A stretch of 64,000 bases of DNA from Clostridia bacterium. Lineage in GTDB: Bacteria > Bacillota > Clostridia > TANB77 > CAG-508. Of the stretch, positions 42,385 to 50,072 are shown piece after piece (positions within the stretch are counted from its first letter, which is position 1; each line of letters starts with the position of its first letter). A program made the position numbers and the translations under genes. The notes beneath the pieces are model-generated. The model saw nothing but the letters and a program-made list of their open reading frames with translations, did not search any database and had not been told where the DNA came from. Where the stretch lies: the NCBI GenBank assembly GCA_017613275.1, contig JAGAED010000016.1:1-64000 (forward strand), written 5' to 3'.

Positions 42385-45300
42385 TTATTTTAGTTTCATT
42401 GACAACAACTTCGAAATTCCACTTTCTTCCATTGTTACCCCATAAACAGTATCAGCTGCTTCCATTGAGCCTTTTCTATGAGTAATAACTAAGAATTGAG
42501 TTTCATTTGAGAATTTCTTTAAATAATCAGCATATCTAAATACGTTTACATCATCAAGTGCTGCTTCAATTTCATCTAGCACGCAGAATGGTGCTGGATT
42601 TATTTTTAATATTGCAAATAGAAGTGCAATTGCTGTAAATGCCTTTTCTCCACCTGATAGAAGCATCATGTTTTGAAGTTTCTTTCCTGGTGGTTGTACT
42701 GTAATGTCTATTCCACATTCTAGAATATTTTCTTCGTCTGCAAGGCTTAGGCTTGCTTGTCCTCCGCCAAATAGTTCTTTAAAAACTTCGCTAAAGTTTT
42801 TGTTTATTATCTCAAATTGTGTTTTAAATTGTTCTTTCATAATTGTTGTCATTTCTGAAATAATTTTTCTTAATTTGGCCATTGTTTCTTCTAAATCGAA
42901 GCGTTGTGCACTCATAAATTCATATCTTTCTTTCAAGTTTTTGTACTCTTCTATTGAATCTACATTTACACTACCAAGTTCTTTAATGTCTGTTCTTAAA
43001 TTATTAACTTGTCTTTGTGTTTTTTGCACATTGTCTGGCTTTTTAACTTCTCCCACATTGTTTGGAGTAAGCTCATATTCTTCCCACATTTTGTTTATAA
43101 TTGAGTTTATATCATCTTCAAGTTTTGTTTTCTTTACATCAATTTTAACTATTTGTGCTTTTAAATCTTCTATTACATGGAATTTATCTGATATTTCTTT
43201 TTCTTGTGACTCTAGCTTTTTGTTCTTGTCTACCCTATCTTGTTTTAGTTCTTCTATCTTGCTTCCGCTTGTTTCAACTTCTTGCTTGATTTCCGCAATT
43301 TTATTATTTGTTTCTTCTATTGATGCTTTTAATTCTTCATTTTCTTGAGTGATTTGCTCAATTTGATTTTTCTTGTTTTCTATGCTCTTATTTGTGTTTT
43401 CTGTTTCAAGATTAATTCTTTCAACAATTTCTTCTATTGATGCTTCACTCTCGTCAAATGAAGATACAGAAATTTTTAGATTTGTTATATCAAAGTTTAG
43501 GTCATCAATATATTTTTGATTATCTTTGTTCATTTCAGCAAATTCAGTAATTACTTTGTTTAGCTTTTCTATTTCTTCTGTTAATTGTTTTGTTTCAGTA
43601 ATTGCATTTTCCTTATCTTTTTTGCAATTTTCTTTGCTTGTATCTAGCTCTGCTGTTTCTTTTTTCAACTTTTCAAGCCTTGCTTCTATTTTTTGAATTT
43701 CGCTTTCTATTGAATCTAGTTTTTGCTTTTTAGTTGCAAACTCTATTTCAATTTCTTGTAGGCTCTTTTCTAAGTTCATTGCAAGTTCTAGAGTGTCTTC
43801 TATTGAACTTTCATAACCTTCTTTTTCTTCTTCTAGCTTAGCTAATTTTTCTTTTTCCTTTTTGATTTCTTTTTCAAGGTTTTCGATTTCTCTACCTCTA
43901 CCCAAAATATTAACAGTTTTCTTAGCTACTGAACCACCCGTGATTGCTCCAGATGGGTTAATTAAATCTCCATCTAGTGTGATTATTCTAAATGTATAAT
44001 TGTTGTTTTTTGCAACCTTAATTGCTGTATCCATGTTGTCTACAATTACTGTTCTACCAAGCAAATTCAATATAATTTGTTCATATTTTTTACTGTAACT
44101 TACTAAGTCTGAAGCAATTCCAACTATTCCTGGTTCTTTTCCCTTTATTTTATCAAGCTTTTTACCTTTAACTGATGAAATTGGTAAGAATGACGCTCTT
44201 CCTAAATTGTTTTTTCTTAAATGTTCAACTAATTTTTTTGCGTCTTCCTCAGTTTCTGTAACTATGTTTTGAAGTGACATACCAAGGCACATTTCTATCG
44301 CTGTTTCATATTGTTTTGGAACTTCTATAATATTTGCTAAAACGCCATGCATTCCTTTGCCCAAGTCTTTTATGTTTTCACAATCTTTTAGAAGCTCTTT
44401 AACACTTTTTACATAGCCTTCTTTTTCTTTTTCTGTTTCAATTAAGAATTTTAATCTTGACTCTTTTATTCTAATTTCACTAGCTAAAGCATTTATGCTA
44501 GTTTCAAAACTTTTTATTTTGTTATTTGCTTCTTCTCTTTTTTTGCTAATTTCTTGTAACTCTTCTGTTACCTTATTTTTCTTTAATTGAATGTCATAAA
44601 ATTCCTTAGATACCTCTGTCTTTGTAAGCCTTGTTGCATCTAATTCAGATATGTTGTTCTGAATTTCTTGTTTGATTTGTTTTTGACGTTTTTCAATATT
44701 TTCAACTTGAATATCTTGTGCATTTATGTATGATGCTAACTCATATTTTTTATCTGTATTTGCTTCAACTTTTTTCTTGTGTTCTTCTATTTCTAGCTCT
44801 TTTCCAGATAATTTTTTTGTTAATTCATCAAGTTCTTTTTGTTTTTCTTCAAGTTCTTTTTCAAATTTTTCTTTATTATTTTTTAAATTGTCTTTCTTTT
44901 CTTCTTTTTGTTTTGCTTCATCCGCAAGCTCTTCAAGCCTTTTATTTAACTCTTCTATCTCGTTTTCGAATCTTGTTTTATTTTCCAAATTGTTAGAAAT
45001 TCTAGTGTTTGCAACATTTATATCAGAATTTAGCATTTCAATTTCTTTTTTACTTTCAAAACCCAAATTTGACATTTGCTCTATTTTTAGAGTAATATCA
45101 TCTATTTGATTTTTCAATTCTTCTTTTAAATTCTTAACTCTTTCAAGTCTTCCTTCTTCATCATTGCAGTTTGACTTTAGAATTTCTTCATCTTCTACAA
45201 CTTGTTTCAAAGTTTCTTTGTATTTTTCAATATTATAAATAAATAGCCCTATTTCTATACTTTTTAATTCTTCTTTTAAGTTTAAGTATTTTTTTGCTTT

Positions 45301-45930
45301 ATCTGCTTGAAGTTTTAATGGTTCTAAATTTGTTTCTATTTCGGCTAAAATATCGTTTATTCTAAGCAAATTAAGCTTTGTACTTTCTAGCTTTTTCTCT
45401 GATTCTTGTTTTCTTGCTCTATATTTTACAATTCCAGCCGCTTCTTCAAAAATATGACGTCTATCTTCTGATTTATTACTTAAAATCTCGTCTATTTTTC
45501 CTTGTCCAATTATAGAATACCCATCTTTTCCAATACCTGTATCCATGAAAAGTTCAAGTACATCTTTTAATCTACAAGGCACTTTATTTATGAAATAACC
45601 AGTTTCTCCACTTCTAAAAAGCTTTCTTGTAACTGTTACTTCCGTATATTCAATTGGTAATGCTCCATCTTCATTATCAAATACAAGTGAACACTCTGCA
45701 AAGCCTAGTGACTTTCTATTTTGTGTTCCTGCAAATATAATATCTTGAGATTTTGTTCCTCTCAAAGACTTCATACTTTGCTCTCCAAGTATCCATCTTA
45801 TGGCATCTACTATGTTACTTTTTCCAGATCCATTTGGCCCTATTACACTTGTAATTCCTGGCATAAATTCTAATACTGTTTTATCTGCAAATGACTTAAA
45901 TCCCTGCATTTCTAGTCTTTTTAAATACAT
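42385..45930 (-). CDS. smc: Chromosome segregation ATPase SMC
   Basis: An 1181-residue SMC protein. Walker A GPNGSGKSN lies at residues 32-40 after MYLKRLEMQGFKSFAD. Two long Glu/Lys-rich coiled coils (about 170-500 and 670-1010) flank a hinge (about 505-640, starting near GMHGVLANIIEVP and including GGSVAKKT). The C-terminal head has the signature LSGGEKAFTAIALLFA and Walker B CVLDEIEAALDD. It compacts and segregates the chromosome with ScpA and ScpB. The gene starts three bases after a DUF951 gene, so they are co-transcribed. Length and domains are normal. Confidence 0.98.
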   Translation of the reverse strand: MYLKRLEMQGFKSFADKTVLEFMPGITSVIGPNGSGKSNIVDAIRWILGEQSMKSLRGTKSQDIIFAGTQNRKSLGFAECSLVFDNEDGALPIEYTEVTVTRKLFRSGETGYFINKVPCRLKDVLELFMDTGIGKDGYSIIGQGKIDEILSNKSEDRRHIFEEAAGIVKYRARKQESEKKLESTKLNLLRINDILAEIETNLEPLKLQADKAKKYLNLKEELKSIEIGLFIYNIEKYKETLKQVVEDEEILKSNCNDEEGRLERVKNLKEELKNQIDDITLKIEQMSNLGFESKKEIEMLNSDINVANTRISNNLENKTRFENEIEELNKRLEELADEAKQKEEKKDNLKNNKEKFEKELEEKQKELDELTKKLSGKELEIEEHKKKVEANTDKKYELASYINAQDIQVENIEKRQKQIKQEIQNNISELDATRLTKTEVSKEFYDIQLKKNKVTEELQEISKKREEANNKIKSFETSINALASEIRIKESRLKFLIETEKEKEGYVKSVKELLKDCENIKDLGKGMHGVLANIIEVPKQYETAIEMCLGMSLQNIVTETEEDAKKLVEHLRKNNLGRASFLPISSVKGKKLDKIKGKEPGIVGIASDLVSYSKKYEQIILNLLGRTVIVDNMDTAIKVAKNNNYTFRIITLDGDLINPSGAITGGSVAKKTVNILGRGREIENLEKEIKKEKEKLAKLEEEKEGYESSIEDTLELAMNLEKSLQEIEIEFATKKQKLDSIESEIQKIEARLEKLKKETAELDTSKENCKKDKENAITETKQLTEEIEKLNKVITEFAEMNKDNQKYIDDLNFDITNLKISVSSFDESEASIEEIVERINLETENTNKSIENKKNQIEQITQENEELKASIEETNNKIAEIKQEVETSGSKIEELKQDRVDKNKKLESQEKEISDKFHVIEDLKAQIVKIDVKKTKLEDDINSIINKMWEEYELTPNNVGEVKKPDNVQKTQRQVNNLRTDIKELGSVNVDSIEEYKNLKERYEFMSAQRFDLEETMAKLRKIISEMTTIMKEQFKTQFEIINKNFSEVFKELFGGGQASLSLADEENILECGIDITVQPPGKKLQNMMLLSGGEKAFTAIALLFAILKINPAPFCVLDEIEAALDDVNVFRYADYLKKFSNETQFLVITHRKGSMEAADTVYGVTMEESGISKLLSMKLK

Positions 45931-45933
45931 CTA

Positions 45934-46113
45934 TTATCCCTCAACTTTTTTTGTTATAATTTTTAATGCTTTCTCTCTTGGCAAAACTATTACATGTCCA
46001 CAACCTTGGCATTTTAATTTAAAATCCACCCCAACTCTTGTTATTTCCCAAAGTTTGCTCCCGCATGGATGGACTTTTTTTGTTCTAACTATATCTCCTA
46101 TTTTATAATCCAT
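45934..46113 (-). CDS. DUF951 family zinc-finger-like protein
   Basis: A 59-residue protein: DYKIGDIVRTKKVHPCGSKLWEITRVGVDFKLKCQGCGHVI, with Cys at HPCGS and a CQGC pair, then VLPREKALKII. This matches DUF951, a small family common in Firmicutes, typically near replication or partition genes; function unknown. It is three bases upstream of smc. The ATG follows AAAGGTG. Confidence 0.9.
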   Translation of the reverse strand: MDYKIGDIVRTKKVHPCGSKLWEITRVGVDFKLKCQGCGHVIVLPREKALKIITKKVEG

Positions 46114-46259
46114 AAATTCACCTTTTTTACATTTTTCTATTCAATCTTTTATATAATATCATAATTGATTTCATATTACAATAGCGAACTTTGCTTTTTC
46201 TTTTTGCTTTTTTCCTTTATTTATGGTATAATATTGTTATAATATATGGAGGTGATTAT

Positions 46260-46973
46260 ATGGCAAGATGCAAATTAATCCCAACGGAAAAAATAAGAAA
46301 TGAAGCAATAATGAAAAAAGAAGATCCAACCAAGTATTTGAATAAAAAACCTTTTTTTATTCCTGCTGATGCAAGATATGATGAAAGAAAAAAAGATAAA
46401 TTTACTTATGAATATTTACAAGACATTTTAGTTATAAGAGATGATAATTCTAAACTTATTATTCATGAAATAGAATCTGATATTTCATCATTAAAAAAAG
46501 TTGAATTAAGTGAAGTTAATCAGAACGATTATGTAACGGAAATAATACAAGCATATACAGATGGTTTGGATTTTTCTAAAATGCAAAGCGATAAAGAATA
46601 TCTAGATTGTTTAGCATATATTCTTTTATCTTCTGAACGTATAGATTCGAAAAAAATTCTTGCAAAGGATTATGGTTTAAAAGAAATATATATCGGTACT
46701 ATAAAACGTGATGAAAAAACTGGCCAATATGATAAAAGGAACAGGAAAGGATTAAAATTATCTGATATTGTAAAAATAAAGAAACAATTAGAATTAGAAA
46801 AGAAAATAAAAGAAGAAGAAAAAAATGAAAACAAAAACAAATTCAAAATGATTAGTGCAATTTATTCCCAATTAGAAACTATGTCTTCAGAAGATTTATC
46901 TAAATTATGTGAGCTTTTAAAAATTTCAATAGATGACCTGGATTTAGACAATGATTTGGACAATTCAAGATAA
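46260..46973 (+). CDS. Unrecognised protein, 237 residues
   Basis: Start set at 46260 (MARCKLIPTE) by GGAGGTG; the upstream-open frame has no other support. Residues 1-110 are mixed alpha/beta with FIPADARYDERKKDKFTYEYL. The second half is helical and charged with a Lys/Glu-rich coil at about 185-210 (KKQLELEKKIKEEEKNENK) and an acidic tail. No signal peptide, no recognised domain. Monocistronic, divergent from DUF951-smc, with a TATAAT-like -10 element (TATTGTTATAATAT) just upstream. Confidence 0.7.
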   Translation: MARCKLIPTEKIRNEAIMKKEDPTKYLNKKPFFIPADARYDERKKDKFTYEYLQDILVIRDDNSKLIIHEIESDISSLKKVELSEVNQNDYVTEIIQAYTDGLDFSKMQSDKEYLDCLAYILLSSERIDSKKILAKDYGLKEIYIGTIKRDEKTGQYDKRNRKGLKLSDIVKIKKQLELEKKIKEEEKNENKNKFKMISAIYSQLETMSSEDLSKLCELLKISIDDLDLDNDLDNSR

Positions 46974-46982
46974 ATAATACAA

Positions 46983-47012
46983 AAAGAGTGAAAATTAATT
47001 TTTTCACTCTTT
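46983..47012. terminator. Bidirectional terminator
   Basis: Perfect 12-bp stem AAAGAGTGAAAA with a six-base loop between converging genes. Confidence 0.85.
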
Positions 47013-48258
47013 ATTTTTGTAATTTTTTCATTTTTTTCTCATACATTTCTAATGCTCTTTCTGGTGTTGCCATACCTGTAAATGCTTTTATTGGAGCAAA
47101 TTCCATATTTTCGTCTACTTCTAATAATGTAAAATTATCGAAGTATTTAAATACATCAAATATAAATTTTTCAAATTTAAATGAATTAGGTTCTTGTACA
47201 ACCATTTTCATTCCTTCCTCGTTTATATAGTCTGTCTTTTTAAAAGCTCTGTGGTAAGGTATTTCAAACTCTGAACATTTTAAAAATGCGTCTTTTGAAA
47301 ACAAATGTGCCAATATGTTTATTTGATTATATTTGTATTTACCGTTTTCATTTTTTTCATATTTCATCTTTTCTGTTAAATAAACTGGATTAATTATTTC
47401 CACATTATTATCTACTTTTGCAAATATCCATGTCTTTGCATCAAAGTCTTTTTTTGAAACAGATTTAGATGCAACCTGTGATTTATTATGTGCTGATAAT
47501 CCTAGGAATAACGGATCCACTATCTCTAATAGAATATTATCTACCCCTGAAACAACTATCCATTCAGTATTTCCCAATGTATTTTCCAAATTTTTTTCTT
47601 TAAATGCTCTAAAAATGTCGCCATTTCCATTAGAATCTCTTTTTAATTTTCCTATGTTATCTAACATTATTTTTCCATTTATGTCTAAAATATGAACAGT
47701 ATATTGTTCAAAGAAATGTATTTTTTCTTTTGGATAACCAAAATAATTATGCAACTTAAAATATTCCTTAGTTTTTTCATCATTTGAAGGACTTGTCATA
47801 ATGTACCATGGTATAGTACAATTATATTTTTTATTTGCTTCTTTTAATTTATCACATATAAACTCAAATAACGATTTATGCTTGTCATCTGGTGGCAACT
47901 GTAATTCATAAGTTCCCTTAGGTCCTTTGAATCCAAGTCTACTTCCCATTCCTCCAGCTAATGTTATAACTGCTAATTTTCCTTCTCTAATAATATCTTC
48001 ACCAAGCTGTATGTATTTTTCTTTTTCTTTAATGTCGAATTTACTATAATAATTAATTGGAGAAATCTTTTTTTCATCTATTACATCATTTTTAAATGAA
48101 TTTATATATAATTTGTTTAGAAAATCAAAATTCGTTTGTTTTATTTGATTTACTAATACTTCTTTTTCGTTATCATCTAATTCATCATAAAAATCGATCA
48201 AATGTGTCTGCTCATATTTTTCTAAAATAGGAATTATTTCTTTTAACTTTTCATCCAT
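47011..48258 (-). CDS. UDP-sugar pyrophosphorylase (UDPGP family)
   Basis: A 415-residue nucleotidyltransferase. The signature VITLAGGMGSRLGFKGPKG binds the nucleotide; QVASKSVSKKDFDAKT and the PYHRAFK motif are typical of UDPGP-type enzymes (UDP-N-acetylglucosamine/galactosamine or UDP-glucose pyrophosphorylases). It is of the eukaryote-like family, not the bacterial GalU type. Sugar preference cannot be settled by reading. It starts 12 bases after a phosphoesterase gene and is probably co-transcribed with it. Confidence 0.9.
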   Translation of the reverse strand: MDEKLKEIIPILEKYEQTHLIDFYDELDDNEKEVLVNQIKQTNFDFLNKLYINSFKNDVIDEKKISPINYYSKFDIKEKEKYIQLGEDIIREGKLAVITLAGGMGSRLGFKGPKGTYELQLPPDDKHKSLFEFICDKLKEANKKYNCTIPWYIMTSPSNDEKTKEYFKLHNYFGYPKEKIHFFEQYTVHILDINGKIMLDNIGKLKRDSNGNGDIFRAFKEKNLENTLGNTEWIVVSGVDNILLEIVDPLFLGLSAHNKSQVASKSVSKKDFDAKTWIFAKVDNNVEIINPVYLTEKMKYEKNENGKYKYNQINILAHLFSKDAFLKCSEFEIPYHRAFKKTDYINEEGMKMVVQEPNSFKFEKFIFDVFKYFDNFTLLEVDENMEFAPIKAFTGMATPERALEMYEKKMKKLQK

Positions 48259-48269
48259 AAGTTAATTAT

Positions 48270-49079
48270 CTACTCCTTTTCAAAATTTGTGCTTGCTGTT
48301 CTTAAACAGAAAATTGACCTTTCCTTTCCTGGCATATCAGTTTGTTCTAAACTTGATATCTCTTTTTCTATGTCATAAGGTACTCTTACATTTGTAATAG
48401 AAATTGGTCCAAGGTCTTTTGAGCCAATATTTCCTTCTAATATAACATATGATGCAAGTGTTGAAAATGAGTTTGTTTTATGTTCTTTTCCATCATTTTC
48501 CATCTCATTTGGTGCCCCTACACTACCTGTGTTAAATAATGTTTTGTTTTTATATTTGTATAGGTTTGGAGTATGAATATGTCCATAGCCCACAATGTCG
48601 GGAATTTCATCATCTTCGGTCTTTCCTATAAATTCTGTATTTTCAAACATTTCAATGGCATTTTCTAACTCTAAACCTGAATACCTCGTGTCTGTATTTG
48701 AATACATTGGATTAAATATGTGTTCTAAACTATATGGAGATGCATGGAATAACCTAACAAGTTGTCCACTTAAATAAAATTCATGCATTATAGGAAGTGT
48801 TTTTAAATATTCAATTCTTTCTTTGCCAATTTTTTCAGTTGTCCAGAATTTTCTTTCTATTCCTCTATCTGAACACGCAATTTCATCGCAGTTTCCTTTT
48901 AATACTATTTCGCAATTTTCTTTTACTAAATCTATTACTTTATCTGGATTTACACCTTTGATCACCAAATCGCCAAGACAGTATATATGTGTAATCCCTC
49001 TGTTTTTTATATCTTCTAATACTGCTTCTAATGCTGTTAAATTTGAATGAATATCACTTATAATTGCAATCTTCTCCAT
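48270..49079 (-). CDS. Metallophosphoesterase (calcineurin-like)
   Basis: A 269-residue phosphoesterase of the YfcE/MJ0936-like class. The metal-binding blocks SDIHSN (residues 7-12), YCLGDLV (GD block), KGNCDE (GNxD-like), FHASPY and GYGHIHTP (GHTH-like) appear in the right order. A C-terminal 40-residue tail is extra. Substrate unknown. Upstream of and co-directional with the UDP-sugar pyrophosphorylase. Confidence 0.9.
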   Translation of the reverse strand: MEKIAIISDIHSNLTALEAVLEDIKNRGITHIYCLGDLVIKGVNPDKVIDLVKENCEIVLKGNCDEIACSDRGIERKFWTTEKIGKERIEYLKTLPIMHEFYLSGQLVRLFHASPYSLEHIFNPMYSNTDTRYSGLELENAIEMFENTEFIGKTEDDEIPDIVGYGHIHTPNLYKYKNKTLFNTGSVGAPNEMENDGKEHKTNSFSTLASYVILEGNIGSKDLGPISITNVRVPYDIEKEISSLEQTDMPGKERSIFCLRTASTNFEKE

Positions 49080-49185
49080 ATCTCGTCTCCCTTCTACTAA
49101 TTACTATTATACTAAAAAAATAACAAAATTTCAATTAGATTATTAAAAAAATGATATTATCCCAATTGTATTTCTACATCTGAAT

Positions 49186-49214
49186 TTGTATTTTATGTGA
49201 ATTTGTGGTATAAT
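49186..49214 (+). promoter_or_regulatory. Promoter of the 138-residue gene
   Basis: TTGTAT (49186-49191), 17 bases, TATAAT (49209-49214) with a TGTGG just before. Directly downstream lies ATTCGT-TGTGC-ACGAAT, an inverted repeat in the leader, and a second pair TTGTGC/GCACAA; these could be operator or leader structure. Confidence 0.7.
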
Positions 49215-49301
49215 ATTACAGATATTCGTTGTGCACGAATAAAAACAAAGCACAATTTGTATACATATTTGTCTTGTAATTCTTAAAGGAGGTTGTCAAC
49301 G

Positions 49302-49715
49302 ATGGCAGATGTACGGCAGGCAACAATTGTTGCAGCTAAATGGTGGACTGAAGCAATCAGCCACCCTACCCCAAACAGTTTTAATAATGGTGATCGCGCA
49401 AGCGCTAACTCATTCATGATGATGATGGTAGGGCAAAGATTAGCAGAGAAAAACGCTGCAAAACCAGAACAGTTAGAGGCATTTTTCGAAATTCTTACTA
49501 AGCGTATTGAAAGTGAACTTGACAAGGAAACCAGAGTTCAACTTGACTGTGATTATGGTCCATGCAATATCCTTGGCGAAGCTGCAGAAGAAGTTGGAAT
49601 AAATACATGTCTCTTTCCTTTCAAAAGAAGGATGAACATTACCACCAATTCTGTAGAAGTTAAAGATGGCTATGATGCCGACTGGAAAATGCTCTACTCT
49701 GAAATTCTAGATTAA
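49302..49715 (+). CDS. Unrecognised small protein with atypical base composition
   Basis: 137 residues starting MADVRQATIVAAKWWTEAI. The ATG at 49302 is nine bases after AAAGGAGG; a TTG at 49293 is too close. It looks globular and mostly helical, with CDYGPCNILGEAAEEVGIN in the middle and a basic KRRMN turn. No domain recognised. Codon use differs from neighbours: CGT, CGC, AAG, GAC, CTT and GGC are frequent, and GC content is visibly higher, suggesting acquisition from another lineage. It has its own promoter, leader repeats and a very long terminator. Confidence 0.75.
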   Translation: MADVRQATIVAAKWWTEAISHPTPNSFNNGDRASANSFMMMMVGQRLAEKNAAKPEQLEAFFEILTKRIESELDKETRVQLDCDYGPCNILGEAAEEVGINTCLFPFKRRMNITTNSVEVKDGYDADWKMLYSEILD

Positions 49716-49727
49716 TCACCATTTAGC

Positions 49728-49773
49728 AAAACCATAAAAGACTCCTGATGTATCAGGAGTCTTTTATGGTTTT
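49728..49773. terminator. Long perfect bidirectional terminator
   Basis: 21-bp perfect stem with a four-base TGTA loop (49749-49752) and T-runs on both strands; overlaps the last codons of the 102-residue gene. Confidence 0.88.
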
Positions 49774-50072
49774 CTATTTTTCTGTTCTAATATCTCTGCT
49801 TCAAACCTATCATATTCCTTCCATTTTTTTCTTTCGTCTTCATCACATAAGTAATCACTGTATAGAACTGATAAGAGGCTTTTAGTTTCTGGCAATAAAT
49901 CTTGCTGATTTAATGGAATACCTGGTTTGTATTTATAGATATAATTCTTATCCTTTGCTTTCTCAATAGCTTCAATTAAATCTTCAGGAATCTTTTCTTT
50001 CAACTCTTTCTTCATGTTTTTTATTATTTCGCTTAGTTGAGAGAACGCTTTACTATATTCTTCTTGAATCAT
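49764..50072 (-). CDS. Small helical protein coupled to the 858-residue gene
   Basis: A 102-residue, charged protein with no recognised domain: an N-terminal helical half (EYSKAFSQLSEIIKNMKKELKEKI) and then YKYKPGIPLNQQDLLPETK, and YSDYLCDEDERKKWKEYDRFEAEIL. Its ATG overlaps the upstream gene's stop by four bases, so the products are translationally coupled and probably act together. Seen in the same kind of position as the small partner of a toxin-like or effector-like large protein, but that is only a guess. Confidence 0.68.
   Translation of the reverse strand: MIQEEYSKAFSQLSEIIKNMKKELKEKIPEDLIEAIEKAKDKNYIYKYKPGIPLNQQDLLPETKSLLSVLYSDYLCDEDERKKWKEYDRFEAEILEQKNRKP

Noticed and set aside
42704-43348. 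Long plus-strand open frame inside smc
   Set aside because: It is the antisense shadow of the coiled-coil region; Ser/Leu/Phe-rich translation mirrors Glu/Lys codons on the other strand.
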